Shown here: positions 21,708 to 30,002 of the stretch, piece by piece
Position numbering within the stretch: the first letter of the stretch is position 1
Layout: every line of letters starts with the position of its first letter
Assembly (NCBI RefSeq): GCF_000020665.1
Contig: NC_011071.1
Location: 2,904,501 to 2,968,500, forward strand
Reading direction: 5' to 3'
Origin: Stenotrophomonas maltophilia R551-3
GTDB taxonomy: Bacteria > Pseudomonadota > Gammaproteobacteria > Xanthomonadales > Xanthomonadaceae
Length of the DNA: 64,000 bases
The notes under the pieces: generated by a model
What the model was told of the DNA's origin: nothing
Seen by the model: only the letters and a program-made list of their open reading frames with translations
Databases searched by the model: none
Made by a program: the position numbers and the translations under genes

Positions 21708-22067
21708 ATGAGCGACATCCAGTGGAGCGACGGTGCTCCCATCTACCGTCAGTTGAAGGAGCGCGTGATCGCCATGATGCTCGACGGAATCCTCAAGCCG
21801 GGCGATGCCCTGCCTTCGGTGCGCCAGGTGGCCGCCGACTACCAGCTCAACCCCATCACCGTTTCGCGCGCTTACCAGGAACTGGCCGACGAAGGCCTGG
21901 TCGAAAAGCGCCGCGGGCTGGGCATGTTCATGACCGAACAGGCGGCCACGCAGCTGCGCAGCAGCGAACGCGAACGCTTTCTCAATGAAGAATGGCCAGC
22001 GGTCCTGGAGCGCATCCAGCGCCTGGGCCTGAGCCTCGACGAATTGCTGCCCCAGGGGAAATTCTGA
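21708..22067 (+). CDS. GntR-family regulator, YtrA subfamily
   Basis: 119-residue repressor. The N-terminal winged helix is complete (PIYRQLKERVIAMMLDG, then PSVRQVAADYQLNPITVSRAYQEL, EKRRGLGMFM), followed by the short two-helix dimerisation tail typical of YtrA-type members rather than a large ligand domain. YtrA-type genes usually sit before ABC transporter genes, as here: the ATPase gene starts within the stop codon (TGATGA). A palindrome that fits its operator lies over the operon promoter. Signals sensed by this group in other bacteria are often envelope-active antibiotics. Confidence 0.93.
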   Translation: MSDIQWSDGAPIYRQLKERVIAMMLDGILKPGDALPSVRQVAADYQLNPITVSRAYQELADEGLVEKRRGLGMFMTEQAATQLRSSERERFLNEEWPAVLERIQRLGLSLDELLPQGKF

Positions 22068-22957
22068 TGAATGCCAGTCCCACTACTGCTGCATCCGGCG
22101 ATGCCGTCATCACCGCCAAAGGCCTGCGCAAGGCCTACAAGACCACCGTCGCCCTCGACAATGCCAGCTTCAGCATTCCGAGCGGGCGCATCATCGGCCT
22201 GATCGGCCCCAACGGTGCCGGCAAGACCACTGCCCTGAAAGCCGTGCTCGGCCTGACCTCGGTGGAAGGCGAGCTGAGCGTGCTCGGCCGCGATCCGCGG
22301 CTGCATCGCGATGAGCTGATGAACGACATCTGCTTCATCGCCGATGTCGCCGTGCTGCCGCGCTGGCTGAAGGTCCGCGAGGCGATCGATTTCGTCGCCG
22401 GCGTCCATCCGCGCTTTGACCGCGCCCGCTGTGAGCGCTTCCTGGCCAACACCAAGCTGCAGCCGAAGCAGCGCGTGCGCGAACTGTCCAAGGGCATGAT
22501 CGTGCAGCTGCACCTGGCGCTGGTGATGGCCATCGATGCCCGTATCCTGGTGCTGGACGAGCCCACCCTGGGCCTCGACATCCTGTACCGCAAGGAGTTC
22601 TACCAGCGCCTGCTGGAAGACTACTTCGATGAGCAGAAGACCATCATCGTCACCACCCACCAGGTGGAAGAGATCGAACACATCCTCAGCGACGTGATGT
22701 TCATCCGTGACGGCCGCATCGTGCTTGATGCGGAAATGGACGAGGTCGGACGGCGCTACACCGAGCTGCTGGTCAACGCCGATCAGCTGGATACCGCGCG
22801 CGCCCTGAAGCCGATCGACGAACGCAGCCTGACGTTCGGCAAGACCGTGATGCTGTTCGATGGCGTGCCGCGCTCCCAGCTTTCCACCCTTGGCGAGACC
22901 CGCAGCCCGGGCCTGGCCGACCTGTTCGTCGCCATCATGAAGGGGACCTACGCATGA
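22067..22957 (+). CDS. ABC transporter ATP-binding protein
   Basis: 296-residue ATPase of a drug/antibiotic-type exporter (CcmA/YtrB-like). Walker A is GPNGAGKTT (about residue 45), the signature is the variant LSKGM, Walker B is ILVLDEPTLGLD and the H-loop is TTHQVEE. The last 70 residues form a C-terminal extension common in this group. Both ends overlap neighbours by four bases (ATGA), so it is tightly coupled to the regulator and permease. The substrate is not readable; envelope stress or peptide export is plausible from family habits. Confidence 0.93.
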   Translation: MNASPTTAASGDAVITAKGLRKAYKTTVALDNASFSIPSGRIIGLIGPNGAGKTTALKAVLGLTSVEGELSVLGRDPRLHRDELMNDICFIADVAVLPRWLKVREAIDFVAGVHPRFDRARCERFLANTKLQPKQRVRELSKGMIVQLHLALVMAIDARILVLDEPTLGLDILYRKEFYQRLLEDYFDEQKTIIVTTHQVEEIEHILSDVMFIRDGRIVLDAEMDEVGRRYTELLVNADQLDTARALKPIDERSLTFGKTVMLFDGVPRSQLSTLGETRSPGLADLFVAIMKGTYA

Positions 22958-23976
22958 ATGCCGTCAACCACCCCGTCAGCCCACTGGGCACGCTGCGCTG
23001 GCTGCTCAAGCGCGAGTACTGGGAAAACCGCGGAGGATTCCTGTATGCCCCGCTGATCGCCGGCCTGATTTCGCTGGTGATGAGTACCGTCGGCATCGCC
23101 TTCGGCCTGTTCGCGCTGAATCGCGCCGCGCGCAACGGCGGATTCCATGTCGATGGCGAAAGCGTGAACGTCAACGGCCTGGACCTGGCACTGCTCACCC
23201 GCAACATCGACAGCAAGGACCTCACCGACCTCGGCAACGGCCTCGACCTGACCCTGGTGCTGAGCTCGGCATGGCCGTTCCTGGTGCTGGCCTTCGTGGT
23301 GTTCTTCTACTGCCTGGGCGCCCTGTACGACGACCGCCGCGACCGCAGCATCCTGTTCTGGAAGTCGCTGCCGCTGTCGGACACCCAGACAGTGTTGTCC
23401 AAGGTGATCAGTGCACTGGTGGTGGCACCGCTGATCGCGGTGATCGCCGGCATCATCACCATGTTCGGCTTCATGCTGATCATCAGCATCGTGGCCCTGA
23501 TGCATGGTGGCAGCCCGATGACCCTGATCTGGGGTCCGGCCAGCCCGCTGACCCTGGCCGCCGGCCACCTGTCCTGGATTCCGGTCTATGCCCTGTGGGC
23601 ACTGCCTACCGCAGGCTGGCTGCTGCTGTGCTCGGCCTGGGCCAAGAGCAAGCCGTTCCTGTGGGCGGTAATGCTGCCGCTGTTTGCCGGCGTCATCGTC
23701 AGCACCACCAAGATCATGCCGCTGTTCGGCCTGAGCACCGGCTGGTTCTGGCAGAACATCGTCGGCCGCCTGCTGCTGGGCGGCGTGCCGGGCATGGACC
23801 TGGTGTACCGCCTCAGCGCCGGTTCGCGGCGCGACCTGGATTCGGTGGTCAGCCTGATGTCCCCGGCTTCGCAGCTGAAGTCACTGGCGATGCCGGAACT
23901 GTGGATCGGTGCTGCCGTCGGTGCAGTGTTCATCTTCCTCGCCATCCGCCTGCGCAAGCGCGCCGGCGAGATCTGA
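22954..23976 (+). CDS. ABC transporter permease
   Basis: 340-residue membrane protein with about six hydrophobic segments: one near residues 28-52, then a large soluble loop (about 55-105), and TM segments from 108 to 230 and at the C-terminus (GAAVGAVFIFLAIRL). The plan resembles ABC-2 type permeases partnered with YtrB-like ATPases. The start overlaps the ATPase stop. No extracellular MacB-like domain is seen. It completes the transporter, two subunits of each presumably making the exporter. Confidence 0.88.
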   Translation: MNAVNHPVSPLGTLRWLLKREYWENRGGFLYAPLIAGLISLVMSTVGIAFGLFALNRAARNGGFHVDGESVNVNGLDLALLTRNIDSKDLTDLGNGLDLTLVLSSAWPFLVLAFVVFFYCLGALYDDRRDRSILFWKSLPLSDTQTVLSKVISALVVAPLIAVIAGIITMFGFMLIISIVALMHGGSPMTLIWGPASPLTLAAGHLSWIPVYALWALPTAGWLLLCSAWAKSKPFLWAVMLPLFAGVIVSTTKIMPLFGLSTGWFWQNIVGRLLLGGVPGMDLVYRLSAGSRRDLDSVVSLMSPASQLKSLAMPELWIGAAVGAVFIFLAIRLRKRAGEI

Positions 23977-24001
23977 TTCCATCCACCCGGAGGCACCACC
24001 C

Positions 24002-24889
24002 ATGCGTTCCCTGCTCGCCTGTACCGCGTTGTTGCTGTTGCCGCTGTCGGCCCTTGCGACCGATGCACAGAACTGCAAGTTCACTGCCGCCCGCACGTTG
24101 AAGCTGGACGTGGCCGGTGCCAAGGCGGTGGTGTTCGAGGTCAACCAGCATGACCTGAAGGTGGTCGCCAGCGCTGGCGGCGGTCAGCTGGACGGCCGCG
24201 CCTGCGCGTCCAGCCAGGAATGGCTGGACCAGCTGGTGCTGGAGCAGCGCAAGGTCGGCGACAAACTGGTGGTGAGCCTGCGCCGCGACGGCCGCCAAAG
24301 CGGCATCAGCTTGGGCAACAGCTACGCCTGGCTGGATATCCGTGGCAGCGTGCCGGACAACATGCCGCTGCAGTTCAAGATCGGCTCGGGCGATGCCAGC
24401 GTGGAGAACGCACAGTCGCTGAGCGTGGACGTGGGTTCCGGTGACGCCGTGGTCCGCGGTACCCGGGGCAGCATCCATGCCGCGGTGGGTTCGGGCGACC
24501 TCGACATCGATGGCGGCAGCTCCCTGAATCTGCTGTCGCTCGGCTCGGGCGACGTTACGGCGCGCAACATCGGCGGCGATGCCATTGCCGGCACGGTCGG
24601 CTCCGGTGACCTGAAGATCACCGACGTGCGTGGCAACGCGCGGCTGGACACCGTCGGCTCGGGCGACATCGAGTTCAAGCGCGTGCAGGGCAATGTCGAG
24701 GTGGGCGTGGTCGGCTCCGGCGGCGTCGATCTCACCGACATCGGCGGCAATGTGCACGTCCGCAGCCATGGCTCGGGCGACATCCAGGTCGATGGCGTGC
24801 GCGGCAGCCTGACCGTCGACCACAGCGGCAGCGGTGACGTCGGCCACCGCAATGTCAGCGGCAAGGTCACCCTGCCGCGCAACAAGTAA
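24002..24889 (+). CDS. DUF2807 (GIN-domain) exported protein with GSGD repeats
   Basis: 295-residue exported protein. The signal peptide ends near residue 19 (LPLSALA). From about residue 125 to the end, a GSGD motif recurs about every 20 residues (GSGDASV, GSGDAVV, GSGDLDI, GSGDVTA, GSGDLKI, GSGDIEF, a variant GSGGVDL, GSGDIQV, GSGDVGH), which predicts a right-handed beta-solenoid. The family (DUF2807, putative auto-transporter adhesin head) has no proven function. GGAGG lies before the ATG. It follows the permease by 25 bp, so it is likely to be made with the exporter, perhaps at the outer surface of the cell envelope. Confidence 0.85.
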   Translation: MRSLLACTALLLLPLSALATDAQNCKFTAARTLKLDVAGAKAVVFEVNQHDLKVVASAGGGQLDGRACASSQEWLDQLVLEQRKVGDKLVVSLRRDGRQSGISLGNSYAWLDIRGSVPDNMPLQFKIGSGDASVENAQSLSVDVGSGDAVVRGTRGSIHAAVGSGDLDIDGGSSLNLLSLGSGDVTARNIGGDAIAGTVGSGDLKITDVRGNARLDTVGSGDIEFKRVQGNVEVGVVGSGGVDLTDIGGNVHVRSHGSGDIQVDGVRGSLTVDHSGSGDVGHRNVSGKVTLPRNK

Positions 24890-24919
24890 CTCTCAGCCAA
24901 CCGATCCCAGGGGAATACC

Positions 24920-25537
24920 ATGAACCTGTTGCGCCTGCTGCCTGCCACCCTGTTGTGCCTGCCGCTGATCGCCTGTGGCGGCACCTCTTCCTCGTCTGAC
25001 AAGACCGTCGGCAAGAGTGTTGCCGAGGCCACCAGCGGCGTCGGCGAGACCGTCAAGGACGCCATGAACGATGCCCGCAAGGACATCGCCCAGGGCAACA
25101 TCAAGATCTCCGCCGACAAGCAGCCGCGCGCGGAAATCACCCCGGACGGCCACCTGCTGATCGCGGGCAAGGACGTCGTTGCCAACGACGCGCAGCGCCG
25201 CCAGTTGCTGGAGTACCGCGGCCACGTGGTCGCCATCGCGATGGACGGCATGGACGTCGGCCTGGCCGGTGCCAAGCTTGGCGCCAGTGCCGCCGGCGAG
25301 GCGCTGAAGGGCATCTTCAGCGGTGACAGCGAAGGCGTCGAGAAGCGCATCAACGCCGAAGCCGCCAAGATCGAGGCTCAGGCCAAGCGCATCTGCGACC
25401 GCCTGCCCGCGATGCTGGCCAGCCAGCAGGCGCTGGCGCGCGAACTGCCGGCATTCAAGCCCTACGCGACGATGGACCAGAGCGACGTGGACGACTGCGG
25501 CAAGGACACCGGCAAGGGCCACACCGTCAATCTCTGA
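24920..25537 (+). CDS. YggN-like lipoprotein (DUF2884)
   Basis: 205-residue lipoprotein, lipobox LIAC with Cys19. A Ser-rich linker is followed by a region with KISADKQPRAEITPDGHLLIAGKDV and QRRQLLEYR that matches the YggN/DUF2884 family. A Gly/Ala stretch (LAGAKLGASAAGEAL) suggests a helical hairpin; the C-terminal part has paired cysteines (KRICDRL, DDCGK). Function is not known. Close spacing to the DUF2807 gene (30 bp) suggests the same operon. Confidence 0.82.
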   Translation: MNLLRLLPATLLCLPLIACGGTSSSSDKTVGKSVAEATSGVGETVKDAMNDARKDIAQGNIKISADKQPRAEITPDGHLLIAGKDVVANDAQRRQLLEYRGHVVAIAMDGMDVGLAGAKLGASAAGEALKGIFSGDSEGVEKRINAEAAKIEAQAKRICDRLPAMLASQQALARELPAFKPYATMDQSDVDDCGKDTGKGHTVNL

Positions 25538-25605
25538 CTGCGGCAAATGAGCGCACCCGGCCGGCAGCGCGCAAGCGTTGCCGGCCGACGCTGCCTGCGC
25601 GGGCT

Positions 25606-25611
25606 TACAAT
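25606..25611 (+). promoter_or_regulatory. candidate -10 box
   Basis: TACAAT in the context GGCTTACAATGG, 32 bp before the ATG of the next gene. Together with the 105-bp gap it suggests that the next lipoprotein has its own promoter. Confidence 0.4.
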
Positions 25612-25642
25612 GGCCGCCCCGGATGCACCCGATCAAACCGCC

Positions 25643-26068
25643 ATGAAGAAACTGTTCCTGCTGCTGGCCGCCCTGCTCTGCCTGGGCCTGGTTGGCTGTG
25701 ACAAGGATTACCGCAACCACCGCGCCGAGCGCGGCAAGCCCAAGATTTCCGTGAGCGAAGGCATGGTCACCGTGCGTCGCCCACCCGCGCCGAACATCAT
25801 CATCCTCGCCGATGGCACGATGAAGATGGACGAAATCCAGATTCCGCTGGACGACGCGCAGAAGCAGATGCTGCAGACCATGTTCGGCAAGCTGCAGGTG
25901 TTGCGCCAGAACACCCTGGTGGCCGCACCGGCCGATCCCAACATGCAGCCGGTGAAGATCCAGCCGCCCGAAGGCATGGAAGTGATTCCGTCTGACCTGA
26001 TCCAGCGTATCCCCGAGTTCAAGGACTACACCGACACCTTCGGCAACATCGTCGCTGACCGTCGCTGA
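25643..26068 (+). CDS. lipoprotein of unknown function
   Basis: 141 residues, lipobox LVGC with Cys19 after a clear signal (KKLFLLLAALLCLGLVG). The mature part is charged and includes KISVSEGMVTVRRPPAPN followed by a segment with ILADGTMKMDEIQIPLDDAQ that resembles the start of YggN-type proteins (KISADKQPRAEITPDGHLLIAGKDV in the previous gene). It may be a distant, shortened paralogue of its neighbour. I do not recognise a named family. Followed by a strong terminator. Confidence 0.8.
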   Translation: MKKLFLLLAALLCLGLVGCDKDYRNHRAERGKPKISVSEGMVTVRRPPAPNIIILADGTMKMDEIQIPLDDAQKQMLQTMFGKLQVLRQNTLVAAPADPNMQPVKIQPPEGMEVIPSDLIQRIPEFKDYTDTFGNIVADRR

Positions 26069-26073
26069 AAAAA

Positions 26074-26099
26074 GAAACGCCGCCCGAGGGCGGCGTTTC
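26074..26099 (+). terminator. rho-independent terminator
   Basis: 12-bp stem GAAACGCCGCCC/GGGCGGCGTTTC with a two-base loop, six bases after the lipoprotein stop codon and flanked by A and T runs. Confidence 0.8.
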
Positions 26100-26110
26100 T
26101 CATTGACCCG

Positions 26111-26183
26111 GTAGCGCCGGGCCACGCCCGGCGAGCGCAGCGCGCGGCCCTCCGGCGGTTCGCCGGGCATGGCCCGGCGCTAC
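26111..26183. repeat. SMAG/REP element, inverted pair
   Basis: GTAGCGCCGGGC at 26111 and the inverted copy ending CTAC at 26183 enclose about 30 bp of GC-rich sequence. It lies between convergent genes. Confidence 0.85.
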
Positions 26184-26195
26184 ACAACCGGTAGA

Positions 26196-27623
26196 TCAAC
26201 CGCCCGCGCCACCACCACCGGCCTGGATGCCACCGGCGGTCAGCGCGGTCGGATCCAGCAGGCGGCGCAGCTCGGCTTCGGCCAGGCCACTGTCTTCCAG
26301 CGCCACGTCCAGCACCGGGCGCTGTTCCTTGTAGGCGCGCTTGGCAATCGCCGCGGCCTTCTCGTAGCCGATGATCGGGTTCAGTGCGGTGACCAGAATC
26401 GGGTTGCGTGCCAGCGCCTCGGCCACGCGGTCCTCGCGCACCTTCAGCCCGGCAATCGCGCTGTCGGCCAGCAGGGTGGACACATTGGCCAGCAGGCCGA
26501 TGCCATCGAGCAGGTTCACCGCGATCAGCGGCAACGTGACATTGAGCTGGAAGTTGCCGGTCTGGCCGGCCACGGTAATGGCGGTGTGGTGGCCGATCAC
26601 CTGTGCACAAGCCATCACCGTCGCTTCCGGAATGACCGGATTGACCTTGCCCGGCATGATCGAGCTGCCCGGCTGCAGGGCCGGCAGTTCAATCTCGCCC
26701 AGCCCAGCCAGCGGACCGGCGTTCATCCAGCGCAGGTCATTGGCGATCTTGATCAGTGCCACCGCCAGCGCATTGAGCTGGCCGGACAGTTCCACCGCAT
26801 CGTCCTGCGCGGCCAGGCCTTCGAACTTGTTCTCGGCACTGTCGAACTTGAAACCGGTCTGCTGCTTCAGCGCCTTCGCCACCTGGGTACCGAAGCGCGG
26901 ATCGGCGTTGATACCGGTGCCGATGGCGGTGCCGCCCAGCGGCAGGCGACGCACGCGCTTGAGGCTGTCTTCGATACGCTCCTGCGCCGACGCCAGCTGT
27001 GCCGACCACGCGCCGAACTCCTGCTCGAAGGTCAGCGGCATCGCATCCATCAGGTGGGTACGGCCGGTCTTGACCACCTTGCGCAGGCTGCGGCCCTTCT
27101 TGTCCAGGGTCTTGCGCAGGTGTACCAGCGCCGGCAGCAGCTGCTCATGGGTCGCCAGCACCGCCGACACGCGCAGCGCGGTCGGGATCACGTCGTTGGA
27201 GCTCTGCCCCTGGTTGACGTGGTCGTTGGGGTGCACGCTGGTCTTGCCCGCCTTGCCGGCACGGTTGGCCAGGGTGGCGATGACCTCATTGGCATTCATG
27301 TTCGACGACGTGCCCGAACCGGTCTGGTAGACGTCGATCGGGAAATGCGCGTCCCATTCACCGGTGGCCACTTCGGCCGCGGCGGTCTGGATGGCCTTGG
27401 CCACGTTCTTCGGCAGGTGGCCCAGCTCTGCGTTGACGCCCGCGGCGGCGCCCTTGACCAGGCCCAGCGCGCGGATGAAACCGCGCGGCATGCGCTGGCC
27501 CGACACCGGGAAATTCTGCACGGCACGCTGGGTCTGTGCGCCCCACAGGGCGTCCGCAGGCACCTGCAGCTCGCCCATGCTGTCGTGTTCGATTCTGAAA
27601 CCCTTGCTTGCAGCTTTGCTCAT
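26196..27623 (-). CDS. fumC: class II fumarate hydratase
   Basis: 475-residue iron-independent fumarase of the TCA cycle, interconverting fumarate and malate. It begins with the standard substrate-site region (HDSMGELQVPADALWGAQTQRAVQNF) and has the superfamily signature GSSIMPGKVNP with its catalytic loop. The usual length is about 460-465; the last ~10 residues are a Gly-rich tail (QAGGGGAGG). It is oxidation-resistant, in contrast to the class I iron-sulfur fumarase at 58964-60481, so both enzyme classes occur in this window. Divergent from purB. Confidence 0.96.
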   Translation of the reverse strand: MSKAASKGFRIEHDSMGELQVPADALWGAQTQRAVQNFPVSGQRMPRGFIRALGLVKGAAAGVNAELGHLPKNVAKAIQTAAAEVATGEWDAHFPIDVYQTGSGTSSNMNANEVIATLANRAGKAGKTSVHPNDHVNQGQSSNDVIPTALRVSAVLATHEQLLPALVHLRKTLDKKGRSLRKVVKTGRTHLMDAMPLTFEQEFGAWSAQLASAQERIEDSLKRVRRLPLGGTAIGTGINADPRFGTQVAKALKQQTGFKFDSAENKFEGLAAQDDAVELSGQLNALAVALIKIANDLRWMNAGPLAGLGEIELPALQPGSSIMPGKVNPVIPEATVMACAQVIGHHTAITVAGQTGNFQLNVTLPLIAVNLLDGIGLLANVSTLLADSAIAGLKVREDRVAEALARNPILVTALNPIIGYEKAAAIAKRAYKEQRPVLDVALEDSGLAEAELRRLLDPTALTAGGIQAGGGGAGG

Positions 27624-27781
27624 TGCATCAACTCCGCACTACTTCAGTTGGGGAAAGGGAAGCGGCGGCTGGCAGGGTGTCGCTTCCCGGGCTGGCGGCT
27701 GCGCCAACGATACTCCCTTGCCGGTGACACGGGATGACGGGGACGGGCCAGATCGTTCCGTCCGCAGGGTCGTTTACACGG

Positions 27782-27849
27782 GTAGCGCCGGGCCATGCCC
27801 GGCGAGCGCACAGCTCGGCCACCATCCGCCGGGCATGGCCCGGCGCTAC
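27782..27849. repeat. SMAG/REP element, inverted pair
   Basis: GTAG at 27782 and CTAC at 27849 close a pair of GCGCCGGGCCAT-type palindromes. It lies between the divergent fumC and purB genes, upstream of the purB -10 candidate. The rest of the 289-bp gap shows no gene. Confidence 0.85.
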
Positions 27850-27873
27850 CGAGCATGCGAAAGCCACGCGTCG

Positions 27874-29280
<1,407 letters not shown>

Positions 29281-29382
29281 GGGGTTTCCTTTGCGGCGGC
29301 GGCCGCGGGCGCTGCCTGCGGCAGGCAACAGCAACAGCAACATCAACGTCAATAGCGGCTCTGGGTTTTTGCCGTGCTTGGC

Positions 29383-29480
29383 GGGGCGGGTTGGATTCGC
29401 GGGACACGCCGTGAACCCGTCCTTGGGGGCTCGATGGCGCCATCCATGGCGCCAACGGTCCCGCGAACCCAACCCGCCCC
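29383..29480. repeat. long hairpin element A with conserved 52-nt core
   Basis: Arms 29383-29405 and 29458-29480 (23 nt, one mismatch; sequence type GGGGCGGGTTGG...GGGAC) enclose a 52-nt core (29406-29457) that contains CTCGATGGCGCCATCCATGG. The core is 43/52 identical to the core of element B on the opposite strand, while the arms are unrelated in sequence. Part of the 722-bp gene-free region 29281-30002. Confidence 0.75.
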
Positions 29481-29539
29481 ACCTCTGACAGATTCCCGGT
29501 GACGGATCGAAGAGCGGTGGGTTGTCGGGACGGAATTTG

Positions 29540-29572
29540 AAAGAGGGACGCGGCTTCGCCGCGTCCCTCTTT
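29540..29572. terminator. strong hairpin, probable terminator
   Basis: Stem AAAGAGGGACGCGGC...CCGCGTCCCTCTTT with a stable TTCG-type loop, flanked by A and T runs. It lies between the two long hairpin elements. It is about 260 bp after purB, so it may belong to an unannotated transcript. Confidence 0.55.
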
Positions 29573-29583
29573 CGTTTGTCCGA

Positions 29584-29626
29584 TGGGGTCAGATCCCTTT
29601 TCCATTGGAAAAGGGATCTGACCCCA
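29584..29626. repeat. GGGGTC-type palindrome
   Basis: 43-bp perfect palindrome: TGGGGTCAGATCCCTTTTCC, a single central base region, and the complement. It is one of several such hairpins in the window (also at 44492-44628, 60555-60595 and 62136-62224). Confidence 0.8.
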
Positions 29627-29721
29627 CGAGCGCAGGAGCATGAGCAAGCGCAGCGCGCGACCCGCTTTTGCCTTGCTTTTCTTCTTCCATTCCGTGGCGG
29701 GCCGCGCAGGAAACTGTCAGG

Positions 29722-29825
29722 GGCCGGGCGGGTGGGCCATGCAGGGGCGTTGGCGCCATGGATGGCGCCATCGAGCTTACAAGGACGTACTTGCAGCGTC
29801 CCCTGCATGGCCCACCCGCCCGGCC
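29722..29825. repeat. long hairpin element B with conserved 52-nt core
   Basis: Perfect 26-nt arms (29722-29747 and 29800-29825; GGCCGGGCGGGTGGGCCATG...) enclose a 52-nt core in the opposite orientation to element A. The rest of the gap up to 30002 shows no gene I can support, only purine-rich and pyrimidine-rich low-complexity sequence. Confidence 0.75.
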
Positions 29826-30002
29826 AAGCGCGGCTTTTGCTTTCAGCGACCAACCCAACCACCCGCCACGAGGGGCTCCGCCGTTGGCCGGACACCCCGC
29901 GACAAACCCGCGCACGTGCGCAATCCCGGCGAACGTCGGACAATGGAGGCCTTGGCGGCCCGCCGCGCCGCCCCTCCCGCTTTCCGCTGCAAGGATTCCC
30001 CC

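Noticed and set aside
29281-29630. Mobile element with coding capacity in the purB-roxA gap
   Set aside because: The open frames there have no start with a ribosome site or domain; the content is explained by hairpin repeats.
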